From Bacteroidales bacterium (GTDB lineage Bacteria > Bacteroidota > Bacteroidia > Bacteroidales > UBA1715): a stretch of 64,000 bases of DNA. The stretch is from positions 1 through 64,000 of the forward strand of contig JAFXAU010000025.1 in the NCBI GenBank assembly GCA_017516865.1, read 5' to 3'. Made by a program: the position numbers and the translations under genes. The stretch's first letter is position 1, and each line of letters opens with the position of its first letter. Below, piece after piece: positions 26,117 through 35,028 of the stretch. The notes beneath the pieces are model-generated. The model had not been told where the DNA came from and did no database searches. It saw nothing but the letters and a program-made list of their open reading frames with translations.

Positions 26117-26833
26117 TTAGTGTTTCCACCGATGAATTGCTTCGTAATCGGGGCGGAGGCGGAGAATTTTGTCATAAACCTGATTCGCCTTATCGAATTG
26201 TTTGTTGTCTTCGTAACTCTTTGCAAGAAACAATAATGAATTGATATAGTACCAGTTACACTTATCTACTTCTCCTTTTTCTTCAATAAGAGAAATTGCC
26301 TTTTGGAACGAATTTATTGCATCGGAAAATTTTCCCCCAATAAAAAGAGCATAGCAATACTGCAAATTGCCATATTCAGCCCAGCTGTACGGAGAATCCT
26401 TCGCCTCGGAGATGGCAGTTTTTGCCGCCGAAAAACTCATCGGAAGCCGATATACAGCCGTAAAAGGATTATTGAGAGCAGAATATGCGAGACAAGGAGA
26501 CTTGAGGGCAAGAACAGTTTTCCCATACTTTGTCGTTTTTTCCAAATCCTCTATATCTTTTTCCAAACCTTCGAGTTGAATCTCAATTTGATTGGAATTT
26601 TTGTCGTTGAAAAGCAGATATGCTAAATACAAATGTCTCACGACTGCGCGCTTGAATTGTATATCAGGCGATTTTGTCTTTTCGAATTCCTTGCTGAGTT
26701 CGTCAATAAAGACGTGCCACTCTTTCATGTTTTGATTGATATACGACTGCGCTATCCGACAATCAACAGATTGGTTTTGACAAAACGCCGAAGTCGAAAT
26801 CAAAATACAAAATATGAACAAGAGTTTTTTCAT
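26117..26833 (-). CDS. Exported TPR protein
   Basis: 238 residues with a signal peptide (MKKLLFIFCILISTSAFCQ). Helical pairs with TPR character: AEYGNLQYCYALFIGGKFSDAINSFQKAISLIEE (about 165-198) and SLLFLAKSYEDNKQFDKANQVYDKILRLRPDYEA (near the C-terminus). The N-terminal half is helical without known family. Its start lies 18 bases after the alkaline phosphatase stop, so it is probably co-transcribed with it. Confidence 0.72.
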   Translation of the reverse strand: MKKLLFIFCILISTSAFCQNQSVDCRIAQSYINQNMKEWHVFIDELSKEFEKTKSPDIQFKRAVVRHLYLAYLLFNDKNSNQIEIQLEGLEKDIEDLEKTTKYGKTVLALKSPCLAYSALNNPFTAVYRLPMSFSAAKTAISEAKDSPYSWAEYGNLQYCYALFIGGKFSDAINSFQKAISLIEEKGEVDKCNWYYINSLLFLAKSYEDNKQFDKANQVYDKILRLRPDYEAIHRWKH

Positions 26834-26851
26834 GCATCAAAGTAATTTCCG

Positions 26852-28258
26852 TTATTCCAACATTTTCTTGATTTTATGGTGAATTTCCGTATTGTCGATT
26901 ACGCCCCTGAATTGTTCGCCCCCTACACCGAGTGCAGAGACTGGAACCTGTGATGCCGTGTGGGCAAAAGTCGTCCAGTTAATACCCGCATGTTCGTCAA
27001 AAACAGAGTTCACCGTCGTTACAATTGCGCTGCAGCGGTCTCGTGGCTGAGCATTACGCGCCGATGCAGAAAGATTATAAAATTTCTTTACGTCCACATC
27101 ACTGTAATCGGTTTTTCCTGTCATGGTAAAATCGTACGCCTTTTTAATTTTAGAGATATCATATTGGTCAAACTCATAATTACCGTACACGGCGTTAATA
27201 CGAGCCATACAATCATCAAACGTAAACTTATTAGAATCAATATCAGCCATAAAAATACCTTCCAAAGTATTATACGAAACAGTCTGTTTTTTCAGCAAGG
27301 AAATATTTGAAAAATACGGGAAGCGGGCCGTACCCAACGCAAGCCCGCCTGTTTCGTGGTCTGCTGTGATAACGATGAGAGTTTCATCGGGATGTGCGTT
27401 GTAAAACTCAACAGCTTTTTTTATTGCTTCGTTAAAGCCGACAACTTCGCGAGCTGCTGCGGCAGCGTCATTACTATGACATGCCCAGTCAATCATTCCA
27501 CCTTCTATCATCATAAAAAAGCCATTTTCGTTGTCAAGTTTTTTTATCGCCGATTCGGTCAATGCAGCCAAAGTGAATTTATCATCTGAATTATCAATTT
27601 CCAAATCAAGACGAGTATTTGGATGAAGCACACATATTTTTGTATTTAAGCTTGGAACATATTGTAAACTATCGCTTGAAGTAATGAGCGTATAATTATT
27701 GTCTTGCAACAATTTAAACATATTATAATTTTCGGCAATTGGCTCTTCAAACATTCCACCGCCAAAAAAGTCGAAACCACTTGTTGGAAGTTGTTGATCA
27801 ATTTCGCGATTAGAATGACGGCTTTTTGAATGAGCATAAAACACTGCTGGAGTAGCATGGTCAATTGGCACGGTAGTAAGTATACCGACTTTTTTACCTT
27901 TTTCTTGTGCAATGTATGCAAGGCTTTTTAGAGGATTCCCAGCCGAGTCACACCCGATATAGTCTACGAGCGTTTTCTCGCCACAGGCCATTGCAGTTCC
28001 CGACGCAGCCGAACAGGTTATGTACGAGCTCAACGACCAAGTAGTCTGGAAACCACGATTCGGGAAATACATAAAATCAAGACTGTCGCCATCGGCACGA
28101 AGGAACGCATCTCCGAGTTGCGTTTGCGGCACACCCATTCCGTCACCTATAAAAAGAAAAATGTACTTAGGTTTTGGGTTTTCACATTTTTTATTCGAAT
28201 TACAGCCGAAACAAAACAATGCAACAAAAATCAAAAGAAGTAAATTTCGTATTTTCAT
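26852..28258 (-). CDS. Alkaline phosphatase lipoprotein
   Basis: 468 residues. Lipobox CFGC (Cys19). Metal and active-site motifs: FIGDGMG (Asp39), ITCSAASGTAMACG with the nucleophile Ser83, EGGMIDWACHSND, and TADHETGGL. This is the PhoA superfamily; it would release phosphate at the cell surface or in the periplasm. The residue before the nucleophile, Asp in E. coli PhoA, is Cys82 here. The frame can extend upstream to 28276, but MKIRN at 28258 gives the proper lipoprotein signal. Four bases separate it from the Nudix gene. Confidence 0.88.
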   Translation of the reverse strand: MKIRNLLLLIFVALFCFGCNSNKKCENPKPKYIFLFIGDGMGVPQTQLGDAFLRADGDSLDFMYFPNRGFQTTWSLSSYITCSAASGTAMACGEKTLVDYIGCDSAGNPLKSLAYIAQEKGKKVGILTTVPIDHATPAVFYAHSKSRHSNREIDQQLPTSGFDFFGGGMFEEPIAENYNMFKLLQDNNYTLITSSDSLQYVPSLNTKICVLHPNTRLDLEIDNSDDKFTLAALTESAIKKLDNENGFFMMIEGGMIDWACHSNDAAAAAREVVGFNEAIKKAVEFYNAHPDETLIVITADHETGGLALGTARFPYFSNISLLKKQTVSYNTLEGIFMADIDSNKFTFDDCMARINAVYGNYEFDQYDISKIKKAYDFTMTGKTDYSDVDVKKFYNLSASARNAQPRDRCSAIVTTVNSVFDEHAGINWTTFAHTASQVPVSALGVGGEQFRGVIDNTEIHHKIKKMLE

Positions 28259-28262
28259 ATTC

Positions 28263-28859
28263 TTATCTATTGTCAATTACACTAATGATTGAAGGGAATG
28301 TATTTTTTGTTATTTTCTTAAATTCAACTGGGGCAATCCATTGAAGTTCAGTAATTTCCTCCTCGGTTTGCGGTTTGCTTGATTGATTCTTTGTCGCTTC
28401 CATATCGTACCAATATGTTTGTTTCAAAACAGATTTTCCATGCAGTTCGTAGGTGTGCCACGTCGAACATCTATAATTTTTAAGTGCCACATTTTGCAAT
28501 CCCGTTTCCTCTTGAACTTCGCGAACAGCTGCGATTTCGGGTGTTTCACCGACCTCGAGCTTACCCTTTGGCAAATCCCACTTTCCACGACGGAAAATAA
28601 ACAAATATTCGCCAGCCTCATTACGGATGAACCCTCCTGCCGCCTCGATATACGTAAAGCTGGCCATGAAAGATTTCAACAGTTTATCACAATCTTCATG
28701 ATATAAAACGACGCTATCTTGGGGGCTTTTTGCAAGTGCATCTATAGCAGCCAGAATGTCGCTTTTGTCCTTATAATTGTAGATGATCTCGTTTTTTTTT
28801 GTACCTTTGTCGTCAGTTAAAAGTACATATTTGTTTTCAAAGTAAATTTTTACATCCAT
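28263..28859 (-). CDS. Nudix hydrolase
   Basis: 198 residues. A complete Nudix box, G(x5)E(x7)REVQEETGL, at residues 99-121, within GKWDLPKGKLEVGETPEIAAVREV. An N-terminal extension of about 70 residues precedes the domain; a typical 8-oxo-dGTPase or ADP-sugar hydrolase is shorter. Substrate unknown. Its ATG (28859-28857) overlaps the ATG of pyrE on the other strand (CATG), so the promoters must lie in each other's coding region. Confidence 0.88.
   Translation of the reverse strand: MDVKIYFENKYVLLTDDKGTKKNEIIYNYKDKSDILAAIDALAKSPQDSVVLYHEDCDKLLKSFMASFTYIEAAGGFIRNEAGEYLFIFRRGKWDLPKGKLEVGETPEIAAVREVQEETGLQNVALKNYRCSTWHTYELHGKSVLKQTYWYDMEATKNQSSKPQTEEEITELQWIAPVEFKKITKNTFPSIISVIDNR
28802..28809 (+). 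promoter_or_regulatory. -7 element of pyrE, inside the Nudix gene
   Basis: TACCTTTG, 48 bases before pyrE ATG 28858. Confidence 0.45.
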
Positions 28860-29493
28860 GTCTTCAAAAATTGAGAGTACAATAATAGAAAATTTATTGG
28901 AAATAAAAGCAATAAAATTACAACCAGAAAATCCATTTACATGGGCAAGCGGGTGGAAATCACCGATTTATTGCGATAATAGAAAAACTCTTTCTTATCC
29001 AAAAGTTCGTGAACTGCTGAAACAAGCATTTGCAGAAAAAGTTCGGGCGTTATATCCTGACGTTGAAGTGATTGCGGGCGTTGCGACGGGAGCAATTGCC
29101 GTCGGAGTGTTGGTTGCCGAAGCGTTGAATTTGCCGTTCATTTATGTCCGTTCCGCATCGAAAGACCACGGATTGGGGAACCAAATTGAAGGGTATTTCG
29201 AAGAAGGCCAGAAAGTTGTTGTCATTGAGGATCTGATTTCTACAGGAGGAAGCAGTTTGAAGGCAGTCGAGGCTCTTCGTGCCGCAAACGTGAACGTAAT
29301 GGGGATGCTTGCAATTTTCACCTATCAATTCGGCGTGTCAGTTGACGCATTTGCAAAAGCGAACTGCAAAGTCGACACACTTACAAATTACACGGCATTG
29401 ATAGAATTGGCGACAGAAAAGAATTATATAACTCCTGCGCAGATGGAAAGTCTGAAAGAATGGCGAAACCATCCTGACACGTGGGGAAAATAA
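28858..29493 (+). CDS. pyrE: Orotate phosphoribosyltransferase
   Basis: A 211-residue enzyme joining orotate to PRPP to make OMP in pyrimidine synthesis. Motifs: PFTWASGWKSPIYCDNRKTLSYP near the N-terminus, IAGVATGAIAVGVLVAEALNLPFIYVRS, and the PRPP loop VVVIEDLISTGGSS (about 120-133). Normal length. First gene of the tight run pyrE - ABC ATPase - mltD - asnB - glycosyltransferase, although these have no shared pathway. Confidence 0.95.
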   Translation: MSSKIESTIIENLLEIKAIKLQPENPFTWASGWKSPIYCDNRKTLSYPKVRELLKQAFAEKVRALYPDVEVIAGVATGAIAVGVLVAEALNLPFIYVRSASKDHGLGNQIEGYFEEGQKVVVIEDLISTGGSSLKAVEALRAANVNVMGMLAIFTYQFGVSVDAFAKANCKVDTLTNYTALIELATEKNYITPAQMESLKEWRNHPDTWGK

Positions 29494-29499
29494 TAAAAA

Positions 29500-30213
29500 A
29501 TGTCTATATCGGTTAAAGACGTAGTAAAGATTTATGGGACGCAGCGAGCGTTGGACGGAATTTCATTCGAAGTTTCTTCGGGTGAAATTGTCGGTTTTAT
29601 CGGACCGAACGGCGCTGGCAAGTCCACGACCATGAAAATCATTACAGGTTACTTATCGGAATTTGAAGGCGAAGTGCTTGTAAATGGTTTGGACGTGAAA
29701 AAAGACGCACTTGCGGTCAAAAAAATGATAGGCTACCTGCCAGAATTGAATCCACTCTATCCTGAGATGTATGTACGTGAATATCTGGAATTTATAGCAC
29801 GGACATACCGTATATACAAACCAATTGCAGAAGCTGTCAATGACGTAATTGTTCGCACAGGATTGACAAAAGAACAGAACAAAAAAATTCACATGCTTTC
29901 GAAAGGCTACCGTCAAAGAGTTGGCCTGGCGTCGGTCCTGATCCATGACCCTCAAGTATTGATTTTAGACGAACCAACTACTGGCTTGGATCCCAACCAA
30001 TTACTAGAAATTAGAGATTTGATTGGCGAAGTCGGAAAAACACGAACAGTTTTGCTTTCGACACATATTATGCAAGAAGTCGAAGCCATCTGCGACAAAG
30101 TCATCATTATAAACAACGGCCGTATTGTAGCGAACGACACGGCTGAAAACATTAAACAAAATAAATCTTTAGAAGAAGCATTTCACGAGTTAACACAAGT
30201 TCCAATTCAATAA
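29500..30213 (+). CDS. ABC transporter ATP-binding protein, GldA-like
   Basis: 237 residues. Walker A GPNGAGKST (35-43), signature LSKGYRQRVGLA, Walker B VLILDEPTTGLDP and switch His in STHIMQEVE. The start MSISVKDVVKIYGTQRALDGISFEV is like GldA, the gliding-motility ABC ATPase, but about 60 residues of the usual C-terminal extension are missing. No permease gene adjoins. It starts 6 bases after pyrE and its stop overlaps mltD by 1 base. Confidence 0.85.
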   Translation: MSISVKDVVKIYGTQRALDGISFEVSSGEIVGFIGPNGAGKSTTMKIITGYLSEFEGEVLVNGLDVKKDALAVKKMIGYLPELNPLYPEMYVREYLEFIARTYRIYKPIAEAVNDVIVRTGLTKEQNKKIHMLSKGYRQRVGLASVLIHDPQVLILDEPTTGLDPNQLLEIRDLIGEVGKTRTVLLSTHIMQEVEAICDKVIIINNGRIVANDTAENIKQNKSLEEAFHELTQVPIQ

Positions 30214-31751
30214 TGAAGAAATTTGCGGCATTGTTCATATTGTCTGTTTTGAGCCACTGGGTTGTGGCACAAGACTCCATGCCTATGGACAGCGCTATGT
30301 CAGATTATTCAAATGTTGAATACAGTCCGATCATTAAAAACTACAACACGCAGTTGGACAGCCTTGTGAATTTGTGGTATGTTCAAAAATCCGAGTCTTT
30401 GCAATTTTCTGAAAAATCAAAAAGACACTATGACAGCACTCACGTGCCGCAGTTTTCCGAAAAGGAATACCGCACTCGTATCGAGCAGATGAATTCGGTT
30501 GTAAAACTTGCATATAATTCTAAAGTTCAGGCATATATAAACGTTTATGCAAACAAAAGGAGGAAGTCAGTATCCACAATGTTAGGACTTTCAGAATATT
30601 ACTTCCCGATTTTTGAAGATGTTTTTGAACAGTACGACATTCCACAGGAACTGAAATACTTGTCAATTATTGAATCAGCCCTAAATCCAAAAGCAAAGTC
30701 GCCAGCCGGAGCACGAGGAATTTGGCAATTCATGCCGTCGACAGGGAAAATGTATAACTTGCAAATCAACTCATATCTTGATGAACGTTGCGACCCCGTG
30801 AAATCGACGTATGCAGCTGCGATGTATTTAAAAAACCTCAACTCCATCTTCGACGATTGGGTTTTGGCGATTGCAGCATATAACTGCGGACCGGGGAACG
30901 TGAAAAAAGCAATCGCACGCTCGGGTGGGAAAACCGACTACTGGGAGATTTATGATTATCTGCCAAAGGAAACTCGAGGCTACGTTCCAGCCTTTATTGC
31001 AGCTTATTACGTATTCGAGCACCACGAATTACATAATTTATACCCTCGAAAAGTTACCATGCCGAAATTGGATACCGTCATGGTAAAGAAAAAACTGCAT
31101 TTCAACCAGGTAGCCGAATACCTCAACGTGCCGTTGAAAGAACTTCAGGATGTGAATCCCCAGTACAAAGCCGACATGGTTCCGTTTACCGAAAGAGGGA
31201 CTGCGTTATATCTGCCAGTTGAAATAGTTTCACCATTCCTACGTTTAGAAGATTCTATTTACGCATACAAAGACTCTATTTACAGAAACTTATCGCCTGA
31301 AAGAGAGTTTGTTACAAATTCTTACGCAAGTTCTACTTCAACTCATGGTAAAGTAAAAACATACTATACTGTGCGAAAAGGTGATACTTTCTCGAAAATA
31401 GCATCGAAATATGGCGTTTCGGTGACAACACTTAAATCTTGGAATCACAGAAAAAGTAACATGTTACATGTTGGGGAAAAACTTATCGTTTATGCCCCTG
31501 CTACGGGTAAGGGAAACTCTGCCCCAAAAACAACGGCATCTGCGAAAAGTAACATTTCAAGCAGTTCGGTCGCACAAAAAAGCACACCAAATGCAAGCTC
31601 AAAAAGTGCGATTGCGTATCATACTGTTAAATCAGGAGATACACTTTGGAGTATTTCTCAACGATATGGAACAACCGTTCAAGCAATTCAAAGTTTGAAT
31701 GGAATGACAAATGCCAAACTTTCACCAGGTATGAACCTGAGAGTTCAATAA
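30213..31751 (+). CDS. mltD: Lytic murein transglycosylase D with LysM domains
   Basis: 512 residues. Signal peptide, then an SLT domain: IIESALNPKAKSPAGARGIWQFMPSTG (catalytic Glu about 153) and AIAAYNCGPGNVKKAI. Two LysM peptidoglycan-binding domains follow: YYTVRKGDTFSKIASKYGV (near 387) and YHTVKSGDTLWSISQRYGT at the C-terminus, joined by a Ser/Thr/Lys linker. It cleaves peptidoglycan to 1,6-anhydro products in the periplasm. No lipobox Cys is visible, unlike E. coli MltD. Confidence 0.92.
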   Translation: MKKFAALFILSVLSHWVVAQDSMPMDSAMSDYSNVEYSPIIKNYNTQLDSLVNLWYVQKSESLQFSEKSKRHYDSTHVPQFSEKEYRTRIEQMNSVVKLAYNSKVQAYINVYANKRRKSVSTMLGLSEYYFPIFEDVFEQYDIPQELKYLSIIESALNPKAKSPAGARGIWQFMPSTGKMYNLQINSYLDERCDPVKSTYAAAMYLKNLNSIFDDWVLAIAAYNCGPGNVKKAIARSGGKTDYWEIYDYLPKETRGYVPAFIAAYYVFEHHELHNLYPRKVTMPKLDTVMVKKKLHFNQVAEYLNVPLKELQDVNPQYKADMVPFTERGTALYLPVEIVSPFLRLEDSIYAYKDSIYRNLSPEREFVTNSYASSTSTHGKVKTYYTVRKGDTFSKIASKYGVSVTTLKSWNHRKSNMLHVGEKLIVYAPATGKGNSAPKTTASAKSNISSSSVAQKSTPNASSKSAIAYHTVKSGDTLWSISQRYGTTVQAIQSLNGMTNAKLSPGMNLRVQ

Positions 31752-31754
31752 AAA

Positions 31755-33605
31755 ATGTGTGGTTTTGCCGGATATTATTCATTATTTAACTCATTTTCAA
31801 ACAATGAGTTAGAATCTGTTGGAGGAAGTATTGCTTCACGTGGTCCGGACTATCAGGGAGTATACTCTGACGAACGCGTCGGTTTAGTACACAGAAGACT
31901 GAAAATCATAGACTTGTCCGATGACGCCAATCAACCTATGTTGTCCGATGACGGCCGATATGTTATGGTATACAACGGTGAAGTCTACAATTACGACGAC
32001 ATCCGACGAGAACAGCAAATTCCAGTGAAAACAAGCTCAGATACAGAAATCGTTTTCAAAACATTGATTTCAGACGGAATTGACGCCGTAGAAACCTACA
32101 ACGGAATGTTTGCCATTGCATTCTACGACACAAAGGAGAAAAAAATGCTTCTTATCCGTGACAGAATGGGCGTTAAACCGCTATACTACTTCTGGGACGG
32201 AACAAATTTTGCATTTGCATCAGAGATTAAAGCATTACTTGAATTTCACTTCATAAAGAAAAACAAATCAATAAATTATACTGCATTAAACGAGTTTCTA
32301 CATTTAGGTTATACCGGCATAGAAGGCACCATCTACACAAACATTTACAAAGTGCCCGCAGGTTCATATATAGAAGTTAGCGAAAACGGCATAAATATTC
32401 AATCGTACTGGAGCACATACAATTGCATACAACCCGAAACAATTGACGATTTCTATTCTGCAAAAGAAATTTTACGAGATTTGGTAGAACAGTCGGTTCG
32501 TTACCGGCTTAAAAGCGATGTTCCCTACGGGACATTTTTGAGTGGAGGCATTGATTCATCGTTAGTGACCGCAGTTGCACAGAAAAATTTATCTACACGA
32601 CTCAACACATTTACAATTGCTTTTGCCGAAAACAAATACGACGAAAGTCAATATGCGCGACAGGTTGCAGAATATTTGGGGACAAACCACACCGAAATGA
32701 CTGTCACTCAAAAAGATGCATTAAACTTAATACCGTCAATTCTTGACACATTCGACGAGCCATTTGCAGATTCATCGGCCATTCCAACTATGTTGGTTTC
32801 GAAATTGGCAAAGACACAAGCGACTATGATTTTGTCGGGCGATGGCGGAGATGAGCTATTTATGGGATACGGAGCGTATCGTTGGGCGGAACGGTTACAA
32901 AAACAATCCATAAAACTACTTCATAAACCGCTGAGTTTCTTTCTACGACAGGGCAATTCTTGGAGTAAACGTGGAGGTAATGTATTGAATTACACTAACT
33001 CAGAGAATATTCCATCTCATATTTTCTCACAAGAACAATGCCTTTTCTCTCGAAAAGAAATATCCTCAATTCTTAATCCAGATTTAGTTCGTGACATACA
33101 TCTAAATGAACATCCTAAAGTAGCACGTACCTTGTCGGCAGCCGAAAACCAGGCATTGTTCGACATGAATTATTACTTACGCGAAGATTTGCTCCCCAAA
33201 GTCGACCGATCGTCGATGAAATATTCTTTGGAGGTTCGCGTTCCCCTACTCGATTACACGATTGTGGAATTTGCACTCAATCTAAATGAAAAACTAAAGG
33301 TTCACGGAGACACGCAGAAATATCTGCTTCGTCAAGTATTATACGATTATGTCCCGTCGAATTTATTTGTTAGACCCAAATGGGGCTTTTCAATTCCTTT
33401 AGAAAAGTGGTTACAAACAGATTTATCGTTCCTTATCGACGATTATTTAAACGATAACTTGATACGCAAAACAGGTATCTTCAATCAAAAAGAAGTACGA
33501 AAACTTGTCAGGAAATTCAAAAGCGGAAGAAATGGATATTTGTACAATCGAATTTGGCAAATAATTCTCATTCAGAAGTTTATATCCGATAAATTCAACA
33601 AATAA
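31755..33605 (+). CDS. asnB: Asparagine synthase (glutamine-hydrolysing)
   Basis: 616 residues. Cys2 (MCGFAGYY) is the glutaminase nucleophile; RGPDYQG, NGEVYNY and the synthetase PP-loop FLSGGIDSSL (about 262) are intact. YSLEVRVPLLDYTIVEF and KWGFSIP are typical. The gene abuts a glycosyltransferase (1-base overlap), the usual setting of AsnB-like amidotransferases in surface polysaccharide clusters, so it may amidate a sugar acid rather than make free asparagine. Confidence 0.9.
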   Translation: MCGFAGYYSLFNSFSNNELESVGGSIASRGPDYQGVYSDERVGLVHRRLKIIDLSDDANQPMLSDDGRYVMVYNGEVYNYDDIRREQQIPVKTSSDTEIVFKTLISDGIDAVETYNGMFAIAFYDTKEKKMLLIRDRMGVKPLYYFWDGTNFAFASEIKALLEFHFIKKNKSINYTALNEFLHLGYTGIEGTIYTNIYKVPAGSYIEVSENGINIQSYWSTYNCIQPETIDDFYSAKEILRDLVEQSVRYRLKSDVPYGTFLSGGIDSSLVTAVAQKNLSTRLNTFTIAFAENKYDESQYARQVAEYLGTNHTEMTVTQKDALNLIPSILDTFDEPFADSSAIPTMLVSKLAKTQATMILSGDGGDELFMGYGAYRWAERLQKQSIKLLHKPLSFFLRQGNSWSKRGGNVLNYTNSENIPSHIFSQEQCLFSRKEISSILNPDLVRDIHLNEHPKVARTLSAAENQALFDMNYYLREDLLPKVDRSSMKYSLEVRVPLLDYTIVEFALNLNEKLKVHGDTQKYLLRQVLYDYVPSNLFVRPKWGFSIPLEKWLQTDLSFLIDDYLNDNLIRKTGIFNQKEVRKLVRKFKSGRNGYLYNRIWQIILIQKFISDKFNK

Positions 33606-34834
33606 TGGAATCAACGGGCGTGCTATATATTTCATACGACGGAATGACCGACAATCTTGGTCAATCGCAAGTTATTCCATATTTGCAAGGTCTGTCGAAG
33701 AAAGGATATTCTATTCATTTGTTAAGTTGCGAGAAGCCAGCAAATTTCGAGAAACGACAAAACCACATTTCAAAGTTGCTTCAAAAATCGGGAATTACTT
33801 GGCACCCAATACAATACACAGCAAAACCGCCTATAATTTCAACATTGTACGACTTACATAAACTACAGAACAAGGCCGTTGAAATTATAAAATACAATTC
33901 AATTAAACTTATTCACTGTCGGAGTTACATTGCGGCGCACGTTGGTAGATATTGCCAAAAGAAATTTTCTATTCCATGGATATTCGATATGCGTGGTTTT
34001 TGGGCAGACGAGCGTGTGGAAGGTGGTATTTGGAACACATCTAACATTCTGTATAAAATGGTTTACCGCTATTTTAAGTCAGTCGAACAAGATTTTATAG
34101 CAAATTCGTCACACATAATTAGTCTGACACATGCCGGCGAAAAGGAAATTCGCAATTGGCAATGTCATAAAAGCAATCAAACTCCAATCACAGTGATTCC
34201 TTGTTGTGCTGATTTACAATTATTTAGATTTACTAACGAAAAGAAAGAGATTCTATCACGTAAACTAAACATTACGGACGAAAATTTTGTAATCAGTTAC
34301 CTTGGCTCGTTTGGAACCTGGTATATGACAGATGAAATGTTTGATTTTTTCAAAGTACTGCACGAAAAAAACGAAAAATCTATTTTTCTGTGCATTACGC
34401 CCGACAACCCCGACATGCTTGATTCAATAGCGTTGCGGAAAGATATACCACGGTCTGCACTTCGAGTTATAAAAGCAAATCGAGAAGAAGTTCCGTTATA
34501 TGCTTCGCTATCAGATTGGTCGATGTTTTTCATAAAACCAGTTTATTCCAAAAAAGCCTCGTCGCCAACGAAAATGGGAGAACTCCTTTCTATGGGTATT
34601 CCCCTTGTGTGCAACGCCGGAGTAGGCGACGTTGAAGAAATCATGCACGATTGTCCAACAGGTTTTGTAGTAAAAGATTTCACGACAGAAGAATATTCTG
34701 CAATTGCAGACGGCATACTCTCCCACCCTGTCGTAGACCGTGACACATTGCATTCAGTAACAGAGAAATATTACTCACTTTCGCAAGGGATAGAACTATA
34801 TGGAAGCGTTTACAAGCAGATTTTAGCCAAATAA
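33605..34834 (+). CDS. Glycosyltransferase, GT4-like
   Basis: 409 residues, two Rossmann halves. N-terminal: LYISYDGMTDNLGQSQVIPYLQGLSKKGY, with the G-x-x-x-S-x-x-x-P nucleotide-binding turn and SIHLLSCEKP. C-terminal: VISYLGSFGTWYMTDEM and KKASSPTKMGELLSMGIPLVCNAGVGDVEEIM, with the late acidic helix of GT-B enzymes. Cytosolic, no signal peptide. Coupled to the asparagine synthase; probably adds a sugar to a surface glycan. Confidence 0.85.
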   Translation: MESTGVLYISYDGMTDNLGQSQVIPYLQGLSKKGYSIHLLSCEKPANFEKRQNHISKLLQKSGITWHPIQYTAKPPIISTLYDLHKLQNKAVEIIKYNSIKLIHCRSYIAAHVGRYCQKKFSIPWIFDMRGFWADERVEGGIWNTSNILYKMVYRYFKSVEQDFIANSSHIISLTHAGEKEIRNWQCHKSNQTPITVIPCCADLQLFRFTNEKKEILSRKLNITDENFVISYLGSFGTWYMTDEMFDFFKVLHEKNEKSIFLCITPDNPDMLDSIALRKDIPRSALRVIKANREEVPLYASLSDWSMFFIKPVYSKKASSPTKMGELLSMGIPLVCNAGVGDVEEIMHDCPTGFVVKDFTTEEYSAIADGILSHPVVDRDTLHSVTEKYYSLSQGIELYGSVYKQILAK

Positions 34835-34957
34835 CCGCGTCACTTCCCCCGTGGCACAAGACATTTCACTCCCACTATTTATACATTTCAGCAAAATAAA
34901 CCTATCACTTGGGTAGATAACGGGCCTTTCCTCTTTCAATCTGCTGATTTACAACAA

Positions 34958-34965
34958 TATATTTG
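34958..34965 (+). promoter_or_regulatory. -7 element of the BspA-like gene
   Basis: TATATTTG, 59 bases before ATG 35025; the leader includes the small frame at 34990-35028. Confidence 0.6.
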
Positions 34966-34989
34966 CGTAATCACTCGTACGGAGGTGTA

Positions 34990-35028
34990 ATGGATACACT
35001 ATCCGCTCTTTCAACTAAAAGATTATGA
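34990..35028 (+). CDS. Short upstream reading frame, possible leader peptide
   Basis: MDTLSALSTKRL, 12 codons, with a strong GGAGG site 5 bases before its ATG. Its TGA overlaps the ATG of the next gene (ATGA). Bacteroidota genes seldom carry such Shine-Dalgarno sites, so translation from here and coupling to the surface-protein gene is plausible. Not tested by similarity. Confidence 0.4.
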   Translation: MDTLSALSTKRL

